Shown: positions 12,125 through 24,364 of the stretch, one piece after another | How positions within the stretch are numbered: position 1 is the first letter of the stretch | How the letters are laid out: each line of letters begins with the position of its first letter | From: Neurospora tetraspora | Lineage: Eukaryota; Ascomycota; Sordariomycetes; Sordariales; Sordariaceae | Direction: 5' to 3' | DNA length: 64,000 nucleotides | Assembly (NCBI RefSeq): GCF_033439725.1 | Contig: NW_026944383.1 | Location: 3,844,001 to 3,908,000 of the forward strand | Translations under genes and position numbers: made by a program | Notes under the pieces: generated by a model | The model's database searches: none | Told to the model about the DNA's origin: nothing | Seen by the model: only the letters and a program-made list of their open reading frames with translations

Positions 12125-13190
12125 GTTGAAGTGGACCTCCTTCCATATATACAGGACACACCGGATTCAGCGGAGGGCGAAGGATAAGATGGAGCCGGTT
12201 CGGGTGATGATGATGGTGTAAATTCCGGCCATTCGACTGAACTGCCTATCGCTATGATACAAGAAATGCTCCGGCTTCTGAGTCTTTTGGTCAGCCCAAG
12301 TTGAACATCAAAGAAAGGTCTGAGGACCCAGCACAGTGAGCTATGTGTAGTAGTATGGAGGAAAGTGGATATGGTTGGACCATGTACGGTGTTGTGTTTA
12401 CATGGGTGAAGGAAGTGAACGTCGAAGAGGGTGTATGTACCTCGAAATATCATATCGCAGCCCATGGAGCAATGTTGAAGTTTCGTCTCATAGACGTCGT
12501 ACGATTGGTACGTCGCCGTCTCGGTTTGAAATGCCGTCGATGGCTGGGGTGAATGGAATATCTGGCGGTGTTGACTACGACGTCTTTGGCCGGTGGTGCA
12601 TCGATATCTCTCAGTTTGCCAGTCGTGGTAGCTTGACCAAAGAAAATATAATATCTCTAGACTTTGCTGTTGTTGTTGCTTCAGTCTTCGAGGTGGTTGT
12701 GTGGCTGCCGTTGTCTCCAGTCTGCTGATACAGTTGCACTGACGGATCTGCTGCGCGAGATGGAACCCACTCCCACTGGTAACAGCGCCCTAAAAAGTGC
12801 GGAAAGCCGGTAACGTTCAGCGCATTGCTCAGAATTTCAATTACAAGAAATTAACGCTGCTCGTTTTAGTTGATTGATGCAAATGCTTTCTTTTCAGGCA
12901 TTGCGCGTTATTACGAGTAATTGAGGTCCGTGGTCCAATCACGTGAGGCGCAGAGAGAGGAGAATAATCCCTGTGAATGGGAGAAGATTCAGGTTCTCTT
13001 CCACGCCAGTCTGCCTTTAGGTTCGCAGCAAATATCGACATGACTCCCTTCACTCCTTCTACGTATCGTGAGCACAACCTGGATTTCCCAACTGTGGCCA
13101 TGGTATGCTTCTGTATTCTGCGTCTGTTGTGGATGTTCCCCCGGTCGGAATCAAGCATCGAACAACCCTCCGTCTATCAATCAAGCAATA
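12125..13190. other. Intergenic region between VPS33 3' end and demethylase 5' end
   Basis: About 1.07 kb containing the demethylase promoter. A minus-strand ORF (12465-12121) has a Ser/Pro-rich stretch but cannot be spliced in phase onto the next exon, so I do not call it. No other gene is seen. Confidence 0.5.
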
Positions 13191-15452
13191 TCAACTCTCC
13201 GTCTCCTGTTGCACGCTCTCGGTCCCAAACGTCCCATTCTCGATCGCGGCCTCCATCATCTTGTTTCCGCTAATAATGGACGTCGTGCAGATGACAATCT
13301 TTCTCCGACCTATTGATTTATGACACCCAGTTAGTGGTCGATGCTTCTGCGGCCAGCTCGAGCAGGCCAGTGGGGACACAGGATAGCAACATACCTTCTT
13401 CTTTCTTCGCAATGAACCGAAGAGCCGCGATCTCACTGAAGCTGATACCGCCAACAAACACGACAAACACCGTCTTTTGGCCGTCGTTACCGGATAATAG
13501 CGCTCGAGCCTTAACAGCCTTATCCTCGCCCTTTTGCACCTCGTCAAATGTCGGACCTCGGGCATGCTTGACAGCGTCGTCGAACCCACGCCATCCTTGT
13601 GCGCCTCCTGCAGCTGGTCCGGCTGTGTTAGTGGCGGCTGCTCCTTTTGTGATGGAGAGCAAATATTGCTTCTGAAGGATGCACTGGACGAGGCGTATCG
13701 AGAGAGGCGCGTAGCCGCTGTAGACGTATGCAATATCGTTGGGATCCTGTTCGTTGACCTCGTCGACAATGAGCCGCAGTTGCTTCCGTAAGTATGTATA
13801 GTTAGTCTTCGTTCCCGTCGCCCCAACGGACCCGGTCATGGGGATCATGGATGCCAGAGGGGATGACCTCGAAAGGAACATCTGAAGCTTCTCTAGATTA
13901 TGAAGCGTGAGTATGTGTTGATAGCCATATCCTTGCAGTATAAGGCGCCGAAAGTGGTCGAACTCCTTCGTCTTGATTCCGCCCGAGATACACGAGTACA
14001 CGCAGAGTAGTCGCAATACTTGTGACAATGGGACGTCGCGTGCTATTAGTTCTTCGATCGCCTCAAACTGGGAAGATGGATCTGCTCCAGCCGCGAGATT
14101 CTGCTGAACCTCGAGCATTTTGCTGAAGTGTTCCGTGCGAGTATACTTCATAATCTCCTCCGCCAAGCCCGTATGAATTTTGAGGCTCTTTTGTTCGGCC
14201 TGGTATCCCGGAAGCTTCGAGACAAACTCTTTGAGTTCGGCTGTCGTCTTGGAGCTATGTCTACTCTCATAGTCACTCTTCAAACGACGAGCAATCTTGT
14301 TCAGCAGACTTCCGACAATGGCAAAATTGGCGTCGCGCAGTTGCTCAAACAGCTTGTCGGACGAATCAAGTTGGACTTTGCGCTTGCGCGAAGGCCCGCT
14401 GTTCACGACGGCAGCGGCGGCGGTGGTTGAGCCTTGTGGTTCCGGCTGTGCGCCAATGATCGTTGAGTCCACGTCGGCCTGGTTATTCTGTACACCGAAT
14501 ACCTCGTCGATCAAACCCTCGTAGGTCAGCTGTGTCAGAAGGGGCGTGACAAAGTCAACTTCACGGTCAATGATGATAACACTTTCGTTCGTGGTGCTGG
14601 GTGACAGGCCGATCTTGTCCCCTTCGGCTGCTTCTTCGCCAGCGAGAAGTTCCTGTCGCATACGAGACAATAGTTCAGCAACTCTCTTGGCATTTTCGCC
14701 CTTGCCAACGATCCTGGGAAAGAGGCCGTGCTTCTGTTGAATGCCCATCAAGGCCTTCGAAAGCAGAAAGACTGGTGTGGGGTCCTTCGCGAGGTACAGG
14801 TCTCTGAACGAGTCGTCTAGCTCGAGGGACAAGACATCGGTGTCAAGCGGGAAGAAGTATAGAGGTAGCTCGGCAACGTTGGTATCACCCAAGACGCCGG
14901 CCTCCTCCAACACTTTGTCTGAAACCAGCGTTCGGCGGGGTACCCAAAAGACATGGAACTCGTGGGGAGACTGGCTCTCGTGCTGTAGACGTTTTATTTG
15001 ATCTGGACACCTGTTAGCACTTCAAGGATTCGCGGGCGGTTCCCTCGTCCGCGAGGTCGTGGTTGGTATTCGTACCTGCTATTGTGTGAGCATGATGGGC
15101 CGACTCGCCCCGGGCAATGAAGACGACATTGCGCTGGCTCGAGTCGGTGTTGTTGTTCTCGAGAAAGAAGAAATTATCGGCACCATAGTCGCGCAAAGTT
15201 GACGCTCCGACAAAGGCGTTAAGTGGACCAGCCAGGCTCTTCTCAATCACAATGTTCTTCTTTCCACGGACCTGCACAGGATCTCACAAGCTGCCGTCAG
15301 TTCACGGACATCGTTGCTTCTGGCCGGTGCTGCCTAGCTTGGGTGGTTTTTGGGGGCATCATGGCTGTACATACTGATTCTAGGAGATACAAGATGTCCT
15401 TGCGACCCTTTTCTCTGATCTGCTCGATGTCAAACTCCGCATGGGGAGCCAT
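13191..15452 (-). CDS. VPS33: Vps33, Sec1/Munc18-family vacuolar sorting protein
   Basis: SM-family subunit of the HOPS/CORVET tethering complexes, which chaperones SNARE assembly at endosomes and the vacuole. Four exons (15452-15375, 15271-15076, 15002-13395, 13309-13191) join in frame to 666 residues, close to the family's usual length. Exon 3 carries typical Sec1-family segments, including ESVIIIDREVDFVTPLLTQL, a hallmark of the fold, and the late HFRRLILQGYGYQHILTL stretch. The last intron (GTATGT...ACTAAC...AATAG) removes a tail ending in a false stop at 13318. Exon 4 (GRRKIVICTTSIISGNK) restores the conserved C-terminal strand of Vps33. For exon 3 I prefer the acceptor giving IADQIKRLQHES. 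The gene is intact. Confidence 0.93.
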
Positions 15453-16413
15453 GGTGGTCGAGTTCTCCTCATGCGGCTGTTGGTGTTGTGGTGTGGATCC
15501 TAGGATGGCGGGCGGCTGATGACGAAGGAGGGTGAACCTCGAGCTCCTGGTCCGCCCTGCTGGCTGGGTTCATGTTGTGCTACCAAGTGGAACTGAACAT
15601 TGGTTGGTTCACTGCGCGAACCCCAACAAAGCTCCAGGGTATCTCAGTGGGCTGAAGTGGGTCGATCTGTTAGGCTGGAATGTCGTTCGTCCTCACCTGT
15701 GACCCTCTCCCGCTCCCATACTTGTACCTCTATAATTTAAAGAGCCAGAATGAAGATGTACATCATCAGCAATGCTGAGGTGATACGTGGAATCATCTCC
15801 TCGATTACCCAGCATTGTGAGCTCCACCGCCAGCATGAGTGTCCCCGAATATCCAAGGCTGAGCATGTTCAAGAAAGGCTCGGATATATGGGCTGTGCGG
15901 GCAACTGATAAGGTTTATCTTCTTCCTATCGGGATGATAATCAATCTTACGTCATCTGACTGTTCCCATGTCTGATCTCCCAAGTCAAGAAGAACAACAA
16001 CCATAGGTTCACCAAGAGAGAAACGATCAATGTCTTTCGCTGCCTAGTAGATATGTTGATTATGTGGTGAGACTTCCCGGTGCTGGGTATAAACTAATCA
16101 CCAATCTTGTTAAAAATGCATATCAAACAAGCTCGCTGTACCGGTGCCGAGTCGAGCAATTCCGAATGCTCATTTGTAAGCTCCAAGTCTCCTTCCCTAA
16201 GTAACCCTTTATGCGCCAGTATTAAACCCCAACCAAACTTGCAAGTATGGGAACTCCTCATAATGCAGACGATACGACCTACACCCCATCCAGTGTAGGT
16301 GGCTAGACCTTCCAGATCAAACGCTGGAGGCGCTTTGTACCGAAAAAGTAACGCCTTGACAAATCCCAAGGCAGTTTCCGCACAATTTCCTGCGGCCGAC
16401 CCCCACCCTTCCT
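15453..16413. other. Intergenic region upstream of VPS33
   Basis: About 960 bp between the VPS33 start and the 3' end of the E2 gene, both on the minus strand. It should hold the VPS33 promoter and the E2 terminator. No ORF has coding character. Confidence 0.55.
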
Positions 16414-17035
16414 CTAGACGGTGTTGTCGTGATAGTAGAACTCGATATCCTTGGGGCGTTGCTTGTTGCCGCGAACAAATTCCTCATCGCCGGGAGGTCG
16501 TTCATTCTTGGTGTTCCCGGTCAACATGCTTTGTAGGCTCATGCATACGCTTTCCACGCTTTGCACGGGGCTCCAACCCTGTTGGCCAAGTAGGTCGAGA
16601 CAGATGATTCCGTTGGAATAGATGTGCGGGTGGATCGGAATCGGCCGGTCGGCTTGCTTGACAAATACCACTTCGGGAGGCTCTAAGACTTGATTAGCTT
16701 TTATATCGACCGCAGCCATCCGTGTATCAATCATGCGTACCGATGGGGTATGACTGGCTGAATCGGAACTTTAGTCGATATGTCTCGTTGAGGTAAAGCG
16801 GATTGTTGTCGAGAACTCGTATGTCTAGAAGCCACTCTTCCAAGTTGTCTGCGGAGACGAGCTCAATACCAGGTGGGAGGCCATTCTGTATCTGATGGAC
16901 AGAATGTGATCGCGTCAGTTGTTGCAATCAATCTCCGAATTCAGTCCAGCCTATGGGATGTGAGGTCTGTCCGGAAATCCAACTAACCTTGTTCAGTTCC
17001 TTCCCCAGCCTCTTCGCAGCAAACTGTACCGGCAT
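16414..17035 (-). CDS. UBE2W-like ubiquitin-conjugating enzyme E2
   Basis: E2 enzyme that carries activated ubiquitin on a cysteine. Three exons (17035-16988, 16891-16741, 16682-16414) give 155 residues, near the size of human UBE2W. The order is MPVQFAAKRLGKELNK (helix 1), the beta-sheet core with YRLKFRFSQSYPI, then EPPEVVFV, and the active-site segment HPHIYSNGIICLDLL, with Cys94 as the predicted catalytic residue. WSPVQSVESVCMSLQSML follows, as in the W subfamily. Human UBE2W is unusual in tagging protein N-termini; whether this homologue does so is inference. Introns start GTTAGT and GTACGC. The Met is the only one giving helix 1 in frame. Confidence 0.92.
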
Positions 17036-19449
17036 ATTTGCTGAATGACCACGGGATGGTGTTGCAGCAACGTGATAGTCTCCGATGGCGAATAGGCGAG
17101 CCTCGCAAGGCGACAGTGGAAAGCGGACTGATAGTCGTAGGTAGGTAATGTAGCTGGAGGTCGGCGGGGTTATGTTGGACCAATCCTGGAGAGGCAGCAG
17201 AAGTACCGAACAAAGAGTAGGTCTGAAAGGAATGCTGGATAATAGCTTGAGCTTGCGGTCCCTGTCCGTTCAAGTTCAAGCTGAAGTTTTGCTAATGCCA
17301 GATTAACTGAGTTGGGTGAATCACGCAACGCTTGCTCTGAGTTGCAAGGGATTGTTGGCAGGGCTGAGGCTGAGAGGGGTCTCCGCGACTACCAGTTCAA
17401 GATGGAATCAACGTCTACGGGTGGTGAGACCAGGAGCGACCTAGGAGGAAGGAGGAAACCGCATTTCGCGCGGAGGATTCCACTGATGCCACGCGCGGGG
17501 GACTGCCCGTCGATTGGTCGGTACAACTGCAGGCTGTGGCTTCCGTCTGGATCAAACGCGATGGATATTGGACAGCCTTTTTTCTTCTCGGTGACCTTTC
17601 CAACACTTTCACTTCGCCCTATACTCTTAGGTTGTATTCCGGCAACTTGTAATCTGATAGAAAAGATCGCCAGAGCGCTCGGGCCATATCCCATGTCACA
17701 CATGAAAGATACCTATCGGAGGCCATCGAGAATTTGATATCGGCCAGTTGGCACATGGGAGGAGCCGAAGGGGAAATACAGGATGTCTTGCCCCGTTTGG
17801 TTCCATATCCGCTTTTCTTTGAAGCATCAGACTAAGCAGCCTGAGGATGAGGTTGTACGGATCAAAGTACCAGTATCAAACAAATGAAGCCAAGCCACGA
17901 CATAGCTATAGAGTGATATCGAGGTTCACCGTAGCTAGTTCGCGGTGGTGACCACTCACTCAAAGACCTATACACTATTTTCTTCCTCCCGAGGCAGTGC
18001 AGCGAACAGACACTGGAGACTTCATCCTAAAAGCTAATGTTGATGAGGAAGCTAAACAGCGGAAGACGTTGAAAACGTGGAGGGAGTTCTAGAATCGATG
18101 ATGGACGCTTGGGGAGAGAAAAGTGGATTGTTAATCTGTCATTGATTGGAATTCGCCATCGCCAAAGGCGGGCTGTGAGGGACAGCGATGGCCTTTGATA
18201 CTGATGATCATTGATCTCTTCAGTCTCCAGTCATCTCAAACGAGCTTTATCATGGTCTATGCACGGTTCAGATGGATTCATTCATGATACCTTCCTCGGT
18301 GAACATCCCGATTCACAGGATCTCGTTTCGAAGTGCGCCTAACCGGTGATGGTGGTTGGATGACATGAGATGCTCAGAGTTCGCGATGTCTGTTTGGTTT
18401 CGATGCAGTGCTCATTCAGGGCTGCATCTCTAGCACGGCCTAAACAGGGGCCCAAAGACATGACCCTAGTCGGGTAAAGATCCCACTGCCCTTACCCCTC
18501 CCCAATCACAGGTCTGCCAAGACCAAATGGTGCCCCTCTTTGCGCACCCTGGGGGACATGCGGTTCGTGGGCTGAGCACTCCACGGCCTCCTTCATAGCC
18601 CACCTGCCCACCTTGTTCGCGCCTTGTCGCATTGGATGCCTTCAGTTTGAATGTTGTTGTAGCGGTAGCTCCCGGGCAACAACTGGCTGTATCTTGCGAA
18701 GATCGCCCAAGAGTCGGGCCCAAAACAGCCCTAGGCGCCCGTCAAGGTGACCCGCCCGTCTGCTGGAGAGAGGAATGGGGGACAATGACGAGAGGCCAGT
18801 GGCAGTGACGGGACAGTGGAAATGGAAGAGCAAGCGGAGGCATCCTTCATGCCACGGGGTTTGGGTTGATCTCTCTTCTCTCATTACCTCTCCCCGGCCC
18901 TCACAAGTTTCTTGAATTACATATTTTCCCCTTCATCCTTATTTCTGAAGCGAGGGACATTCCAATAACTCCATCTGGTCAGTCGCACTCGCACAGGGCT
19001 TACACTCCAACAGTTCGTTTCCAGGTTGCAGGCAAGTACTCCCACCCATCGTGGCGTTAGTGGGACCTGCCCTCAGCCCGTATTACGCTGAGCGGATACC
19101 CCCAGGTCCCCTATCGTCTTACCCGACATGTGAACCTCTGGAGCGAGAACTGGAACTCTGACAGCCGCCTTTCTTGTCCAGCCCAATCTACTGCTGCCAA
19201 GCATCCCCTCGTCTTGCTCTGCCACTCCTTCGCAGCCCATTTCCGAATCTCAGCTCCTCAGCCCCTCGTCCTAGTCAATCGCCTACAAGTTTCGTCCAAG
19301 TTCAAAGCTCGACCGGTTCGGTTATCAGTCTCGATAGCCTCCTGCCACTTGCACACTTGAGAGCGGAAGGAAGAGAACCAAGCAGCTCTTCCCCCTCCCC
19401 CAATCCGTCTACCGCGCCTTCTTGATTCGTTTCTCCAGACATCAACACC
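17036..19449. other. Divergent intergenic region between the E2 gene and the CaM kinase gene
   Basis: 2.4 kb serving two divergent genes. Overlapping ORFs occur at about 17312-17737 on both strands, without recognisable domains. The last 600 bp before the kinase are pyrimidine-rich, like a long 5' leader. No gene is called. Confidence 0.5.
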
Positions 19450-21139
<1,690 letters not shown>

Positions 21140-23065
21140 TCGAGCGTGGTTAACAAAGGAGGGTTATAGGCATAAGAGGGCGGGTTCTTGTTGCTGTTGC
21201 CGTTGATGTTGTTTGATACCAAAGCATGAACATCTCTGGATGCATGCGGATATGACGTGAGTGTACGGGGCATATTGCGCGTTTTGGCTGGGGTTCTGGT
21301 TGCCAGCTCTGGTACAATATTGGGCTCTATATTTGGTATTGGGTTTAAGCGCTTTCATTTCGCAGTATATCTGGGAGGAAGCGGAAGTCACGTCTATGCG
21401 TTCTTTGCGTACAACTTACCTATGAAGAGGGAACTCTTGGAGCGGTTCGCCAGCGTTGAATATACTATGAGCAAGTCTTTCTCGTTAATGCCCCACTTCA
21501 CATCGTCGCTTGACTCCTTCGTCGAGGTGCGTAGTACTATGAGTGTGGTTGTGTCAGTCAACTTCTGCTGAGGAGGTCAGGATAAATGATTGAAAGTCTT
21601 CGGCGACCTTTCTGTCTTTCCCCGTCGTGTCAGTAAGTTAAGGGATGCTGCTATAAAGTGCGGTCGGTTGAAAGCCAAACGACACCAAGCACACACGAAC
21701 ATCTCTCGATAACGTCCAAGGTTTCACACTGAAGCTGAAGGTACATTGGATAATCGAAGCTGGATGTGATCTCACCTTAATCTTCCCTTTGGTTCCTTTG
21801 GTATCACGGAACCTTCATCGTAGAAATGCAACCTTGCGAACTTCGACTGCATATGGATAGGAGGGTGAATTTCAGACTTACTATATGTAGGCAACAAACG
21901 AAGACTTCCAGCTTGTTAAACGTGAAGAGGTGAGAATGGAAGGTATGTAATACGCCCATTGCATAGCTAAACGAGATTCACGGAATTCAATGTTGAAATA
22001 AAATACCTTACTTCAGTTGCGTTATCAGAATTCCTTTTCCTTCAGTGACTCCATTCGTGACGCGCGCGACTGATGTAAGGGACTGTTAGTTGTGGAGTGG
22101 AATTGGTCTGATGTTAGCTCCTCGCTGCCTCTTCACTTTTCTTTTCTCTTGTCCTTTACTTCAGTTCAGTTCATTTTCAGACGCGCCTTGCATACCTAGG
22201 TACCTCTAACCCATTAGCGCATCAAAGACAATCACCAAGAAACGCATTTCTTCGTATATTTTGATGTTTGCTTTTCATTCACTTTGGAGTTGACATTGCA
22301 GTTCATCGCGATGTAGCCCACACACACTTCAGTGATATCTTCCTTTATACCTGCACCTAAATATTTGAACCTTTATATTTGAAGCCTATGTATGACACAT
22401 TGTGTGTGACAGACATGACACAGCAAAAAAAGACGTTAAGCAAAATGACCACTTCAAAGAGTGAGTGTCCTTGTTTATTTGATCTCAGTGTACAAAAGCA
22501 CAAAGGGATATTGTATATATCTGTCAAGCCAAAAACTGCAAACACTTCAAGAAAGTGCATCTCCTCCCACACCAACCACCTCGCCCGTTTATCCTTTCCC
22601 AACCAAGCCAAGTCGAATTGCCCGCCCAATGATTAGAAAAAAAGATGGATAAACAATGATAGATACAGAGAAGATGAAACCCAAACGATGACTGAACTCC
22701 TTCGCCATGTGTTGCAGAAAACCCAAAATTGACTCCGCCGATCCCCCAGATATGATGACAAAGATGATGATGAAATGTGACCCCGGTCTAACTTTCTTTG
22801 CAGCAATCAAATTGCACAGATTTGGTATAATATAGAACAAGATGACTTGTGTACAAGTGATTGGGATGATCGCAGTGGGGGGTTTTTGTGGTCCCCGTAA
22901 TGGTCCCCGGTGATGATGATGTTGGATAGATGGAAAAAAAACAATGTTCATTTAACTGTCATGCACGACCTTTTTTTTTGCCCTGGCCCTTCTAATGATG
23001 TGTGACGACAAAATGGAATTTGAATGATATGCCGGACGGCGATCATTAGATTTCATCTTGGAGAT
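21140..23065. other. Convergent intergenic region
   Basis: 1.9 kb between two gene 3' ends. The right half (about 22,200-23,050) is fairly AT-rich with short homopolymer runs. Small ORFs at 22379-22652 have no domain or splice support. Confidence 0.5.
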
Positions 23066-24364
23066 TTAGGCGGGGCTTAGCTCCGCCAAGACGGTTTCGC
23101 AGAGCTCCTCGTACCGTTGGGTATCGAATCGCTTCCGCTGCCAGCCATCCTTGCGCAGCCGCTCAATGCGAGCCTGCCTGTCGAGAGCGCGGAGCTCCTC
23201 CTTCCCTACACCACCTGCACTTCCTCGCCTGGGCGACTTGGGAGGCTCGGTCGCCATGGTTTCGAGCTGCTGGTCTAGATTGGCCGAGTGTCTCTCAAGC
23301 TGTTCGCGGAGCTCGTGCAGCTGATCGCGGAAACGATCGATGGATTTTGTGATGTTGAGAGTGTCGTCATCTTCCTCGCAGTTCTCGAACTGTTGGCTGT
23401 CCGTATCGATATTGAGGGGAAGCTCGACCTCCTGGTACTTTGACGCTGGTACTTCGGGAACTTCTTGACGCGTATTTGTAGCCGGAAAAAAGCCAAAGTC
23501 CATACCCAAAGTCGGCGAATCAGGGCGAACCATTGGCTCGGAGAAGCCAAAGTCGAATTCCTCATGGGGAACTGAGAATGATACCTTCTTGACACGCTTT
23601 GTGGGGTTGGCCGACTCTGTTGTGTTGTTTGCCAGATCCTCTTGGGAGAAAACGGAACTCGTCGGTGATGACATGCGGGTTTCTGGGGTCCATGCCCGTG
23701 AATCGATGGATGAGCTGATAGAGCTGGTAGGAGAGTGGCAGCTAGATCCAGAAGACGAGAAGGTGCCAGAACCGCGCCATGCTTGCTTGAGAACAGAGTT
23801 CTCAGCAGCACTGATGAGTGAGGCAGCCTGTTCGAAGTGTGTGCGAGCCTGCTGAAGGAGGGTAGTGCGGAACATGGAGGCCGTAGGTAGAGGTCGGGCG
23901 CAGATTTCCATACAGGTAGCCGCATAGAAGTGGAGGTAAATCAAGTAAAGCGGTTCGATGCGGACGTCTTCCTTGTTCTTGATGTTGTCTAGGATTTCGA
24001 TACACCGCGCTGAGCATGCCCTGTACCTCTTGCCGATGTGTAGTTTCTTGATCTCGACGATTGCTCGCTTCCATTCGCTGCGGTTTTGTGGTAGTGCAGG
24101 AGTGGCTGGAAGAGCTGGAGACGCAGGAGCGGGTGTAGAAGAAGAGGCAGAGGCACGGGCGGGTACAGGGAGTGACTGTCGCTTGGGTGCGTTTTGCTTT
24201 GCGAGAGCAAATGTGGAATCTCTGTGAGTCCTGAAATTTCGTTCCGAAGTATGTCGGCGATGTTGTTGTTGTTGTTGTTGTTGGGGCTGTGGTTGTTGCT
24301 GTTGTGTGGGCGCAAGACTTGCCCGCTTGCTTGACCCAAGCATAAGAGGAATCAATCCAGCCAT
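23066..24364 (-). CDS. Conserved-looking protein of unknown function with poly-Gln tract and helical repeats
   Basis: Single-exon gene of 432 residues. I do not recognise the family. The N-terminus (MAGLIPLMLGSSKRASL) is followed by a Gln-rich run (about residues 24-36, coded by 24255-24295) and a Pro/Ala-rich stretch. Residues about 105-190 look helical and TPR- or MIT-like (RAIVEIKKLHIGKRYRACSA, YLIYLHFYAATCMEICARPL). A Ser-rich disordered middle follows, then a predicted coiled coil near residue 355 (DQLHELREQLERHSANLDQQ) and a charged C-terminus. An upstream GTG-initiated extension (to 24394) is possible on paper, but ATG at 24364 is the first ATG. The role is unknown. Confidence 0.8.
   Translation of the reverse strand: MAGLIPLMLGSSKRASLAPTQQQQPQPQQQQQQQHRRHTSERNFRTHRDSTFALAKQNAPKRQSLPVPARASASSSTPAPASPALPATPALPQNRSEWKRAIVEIKKLHIGKRYRACSARCIEILDNIKNKEDVRIEPLYLIYLHFYAATCMEICARPLPTASMFRTTLLQQARTHFEQAASLISAAENSVLKQAWRGSGTFSSSGSSCHSPTSSISSSIDSRAWTPETRMSSPTSSVFSQEDLANNTTESANPTKRVKKVSFSVPHEEFDFGFSEPMVRPDSPTLGMDFGFFPATNTRQEVPEVPASKYQEVELPLNIDTDSQQFENCEEDDDTLNITKSIDRFRDQLHELREQLERHSANLDQQLETMATEPPKSPRRGSAGGVGKEELRALDRQARIERLRKDGWQRKRFDTQRYEELCETVLAELSPA

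Noticed and set aside
12121-12465. Ser/Pro-rich minus-strand ORF as an extra 5' coding exon of the demethylase
   Set aside because: The good intron here (12124-12063) cannot join it in phase to the known exon; a leader intron fits better.
13318-13394. VPS33 ending at the stop at 13318
   Set aside because: A GTATGT...ACTAAC...TAG intron removes this stop and joins a conserved Vps33 C-terminus at 13309-13191.
17312-17737. Overlapping plus and minus ORFs upstream of the CaM kinase
   Set aside because: Neither strand shows motifs, splice structure or biased codon use.
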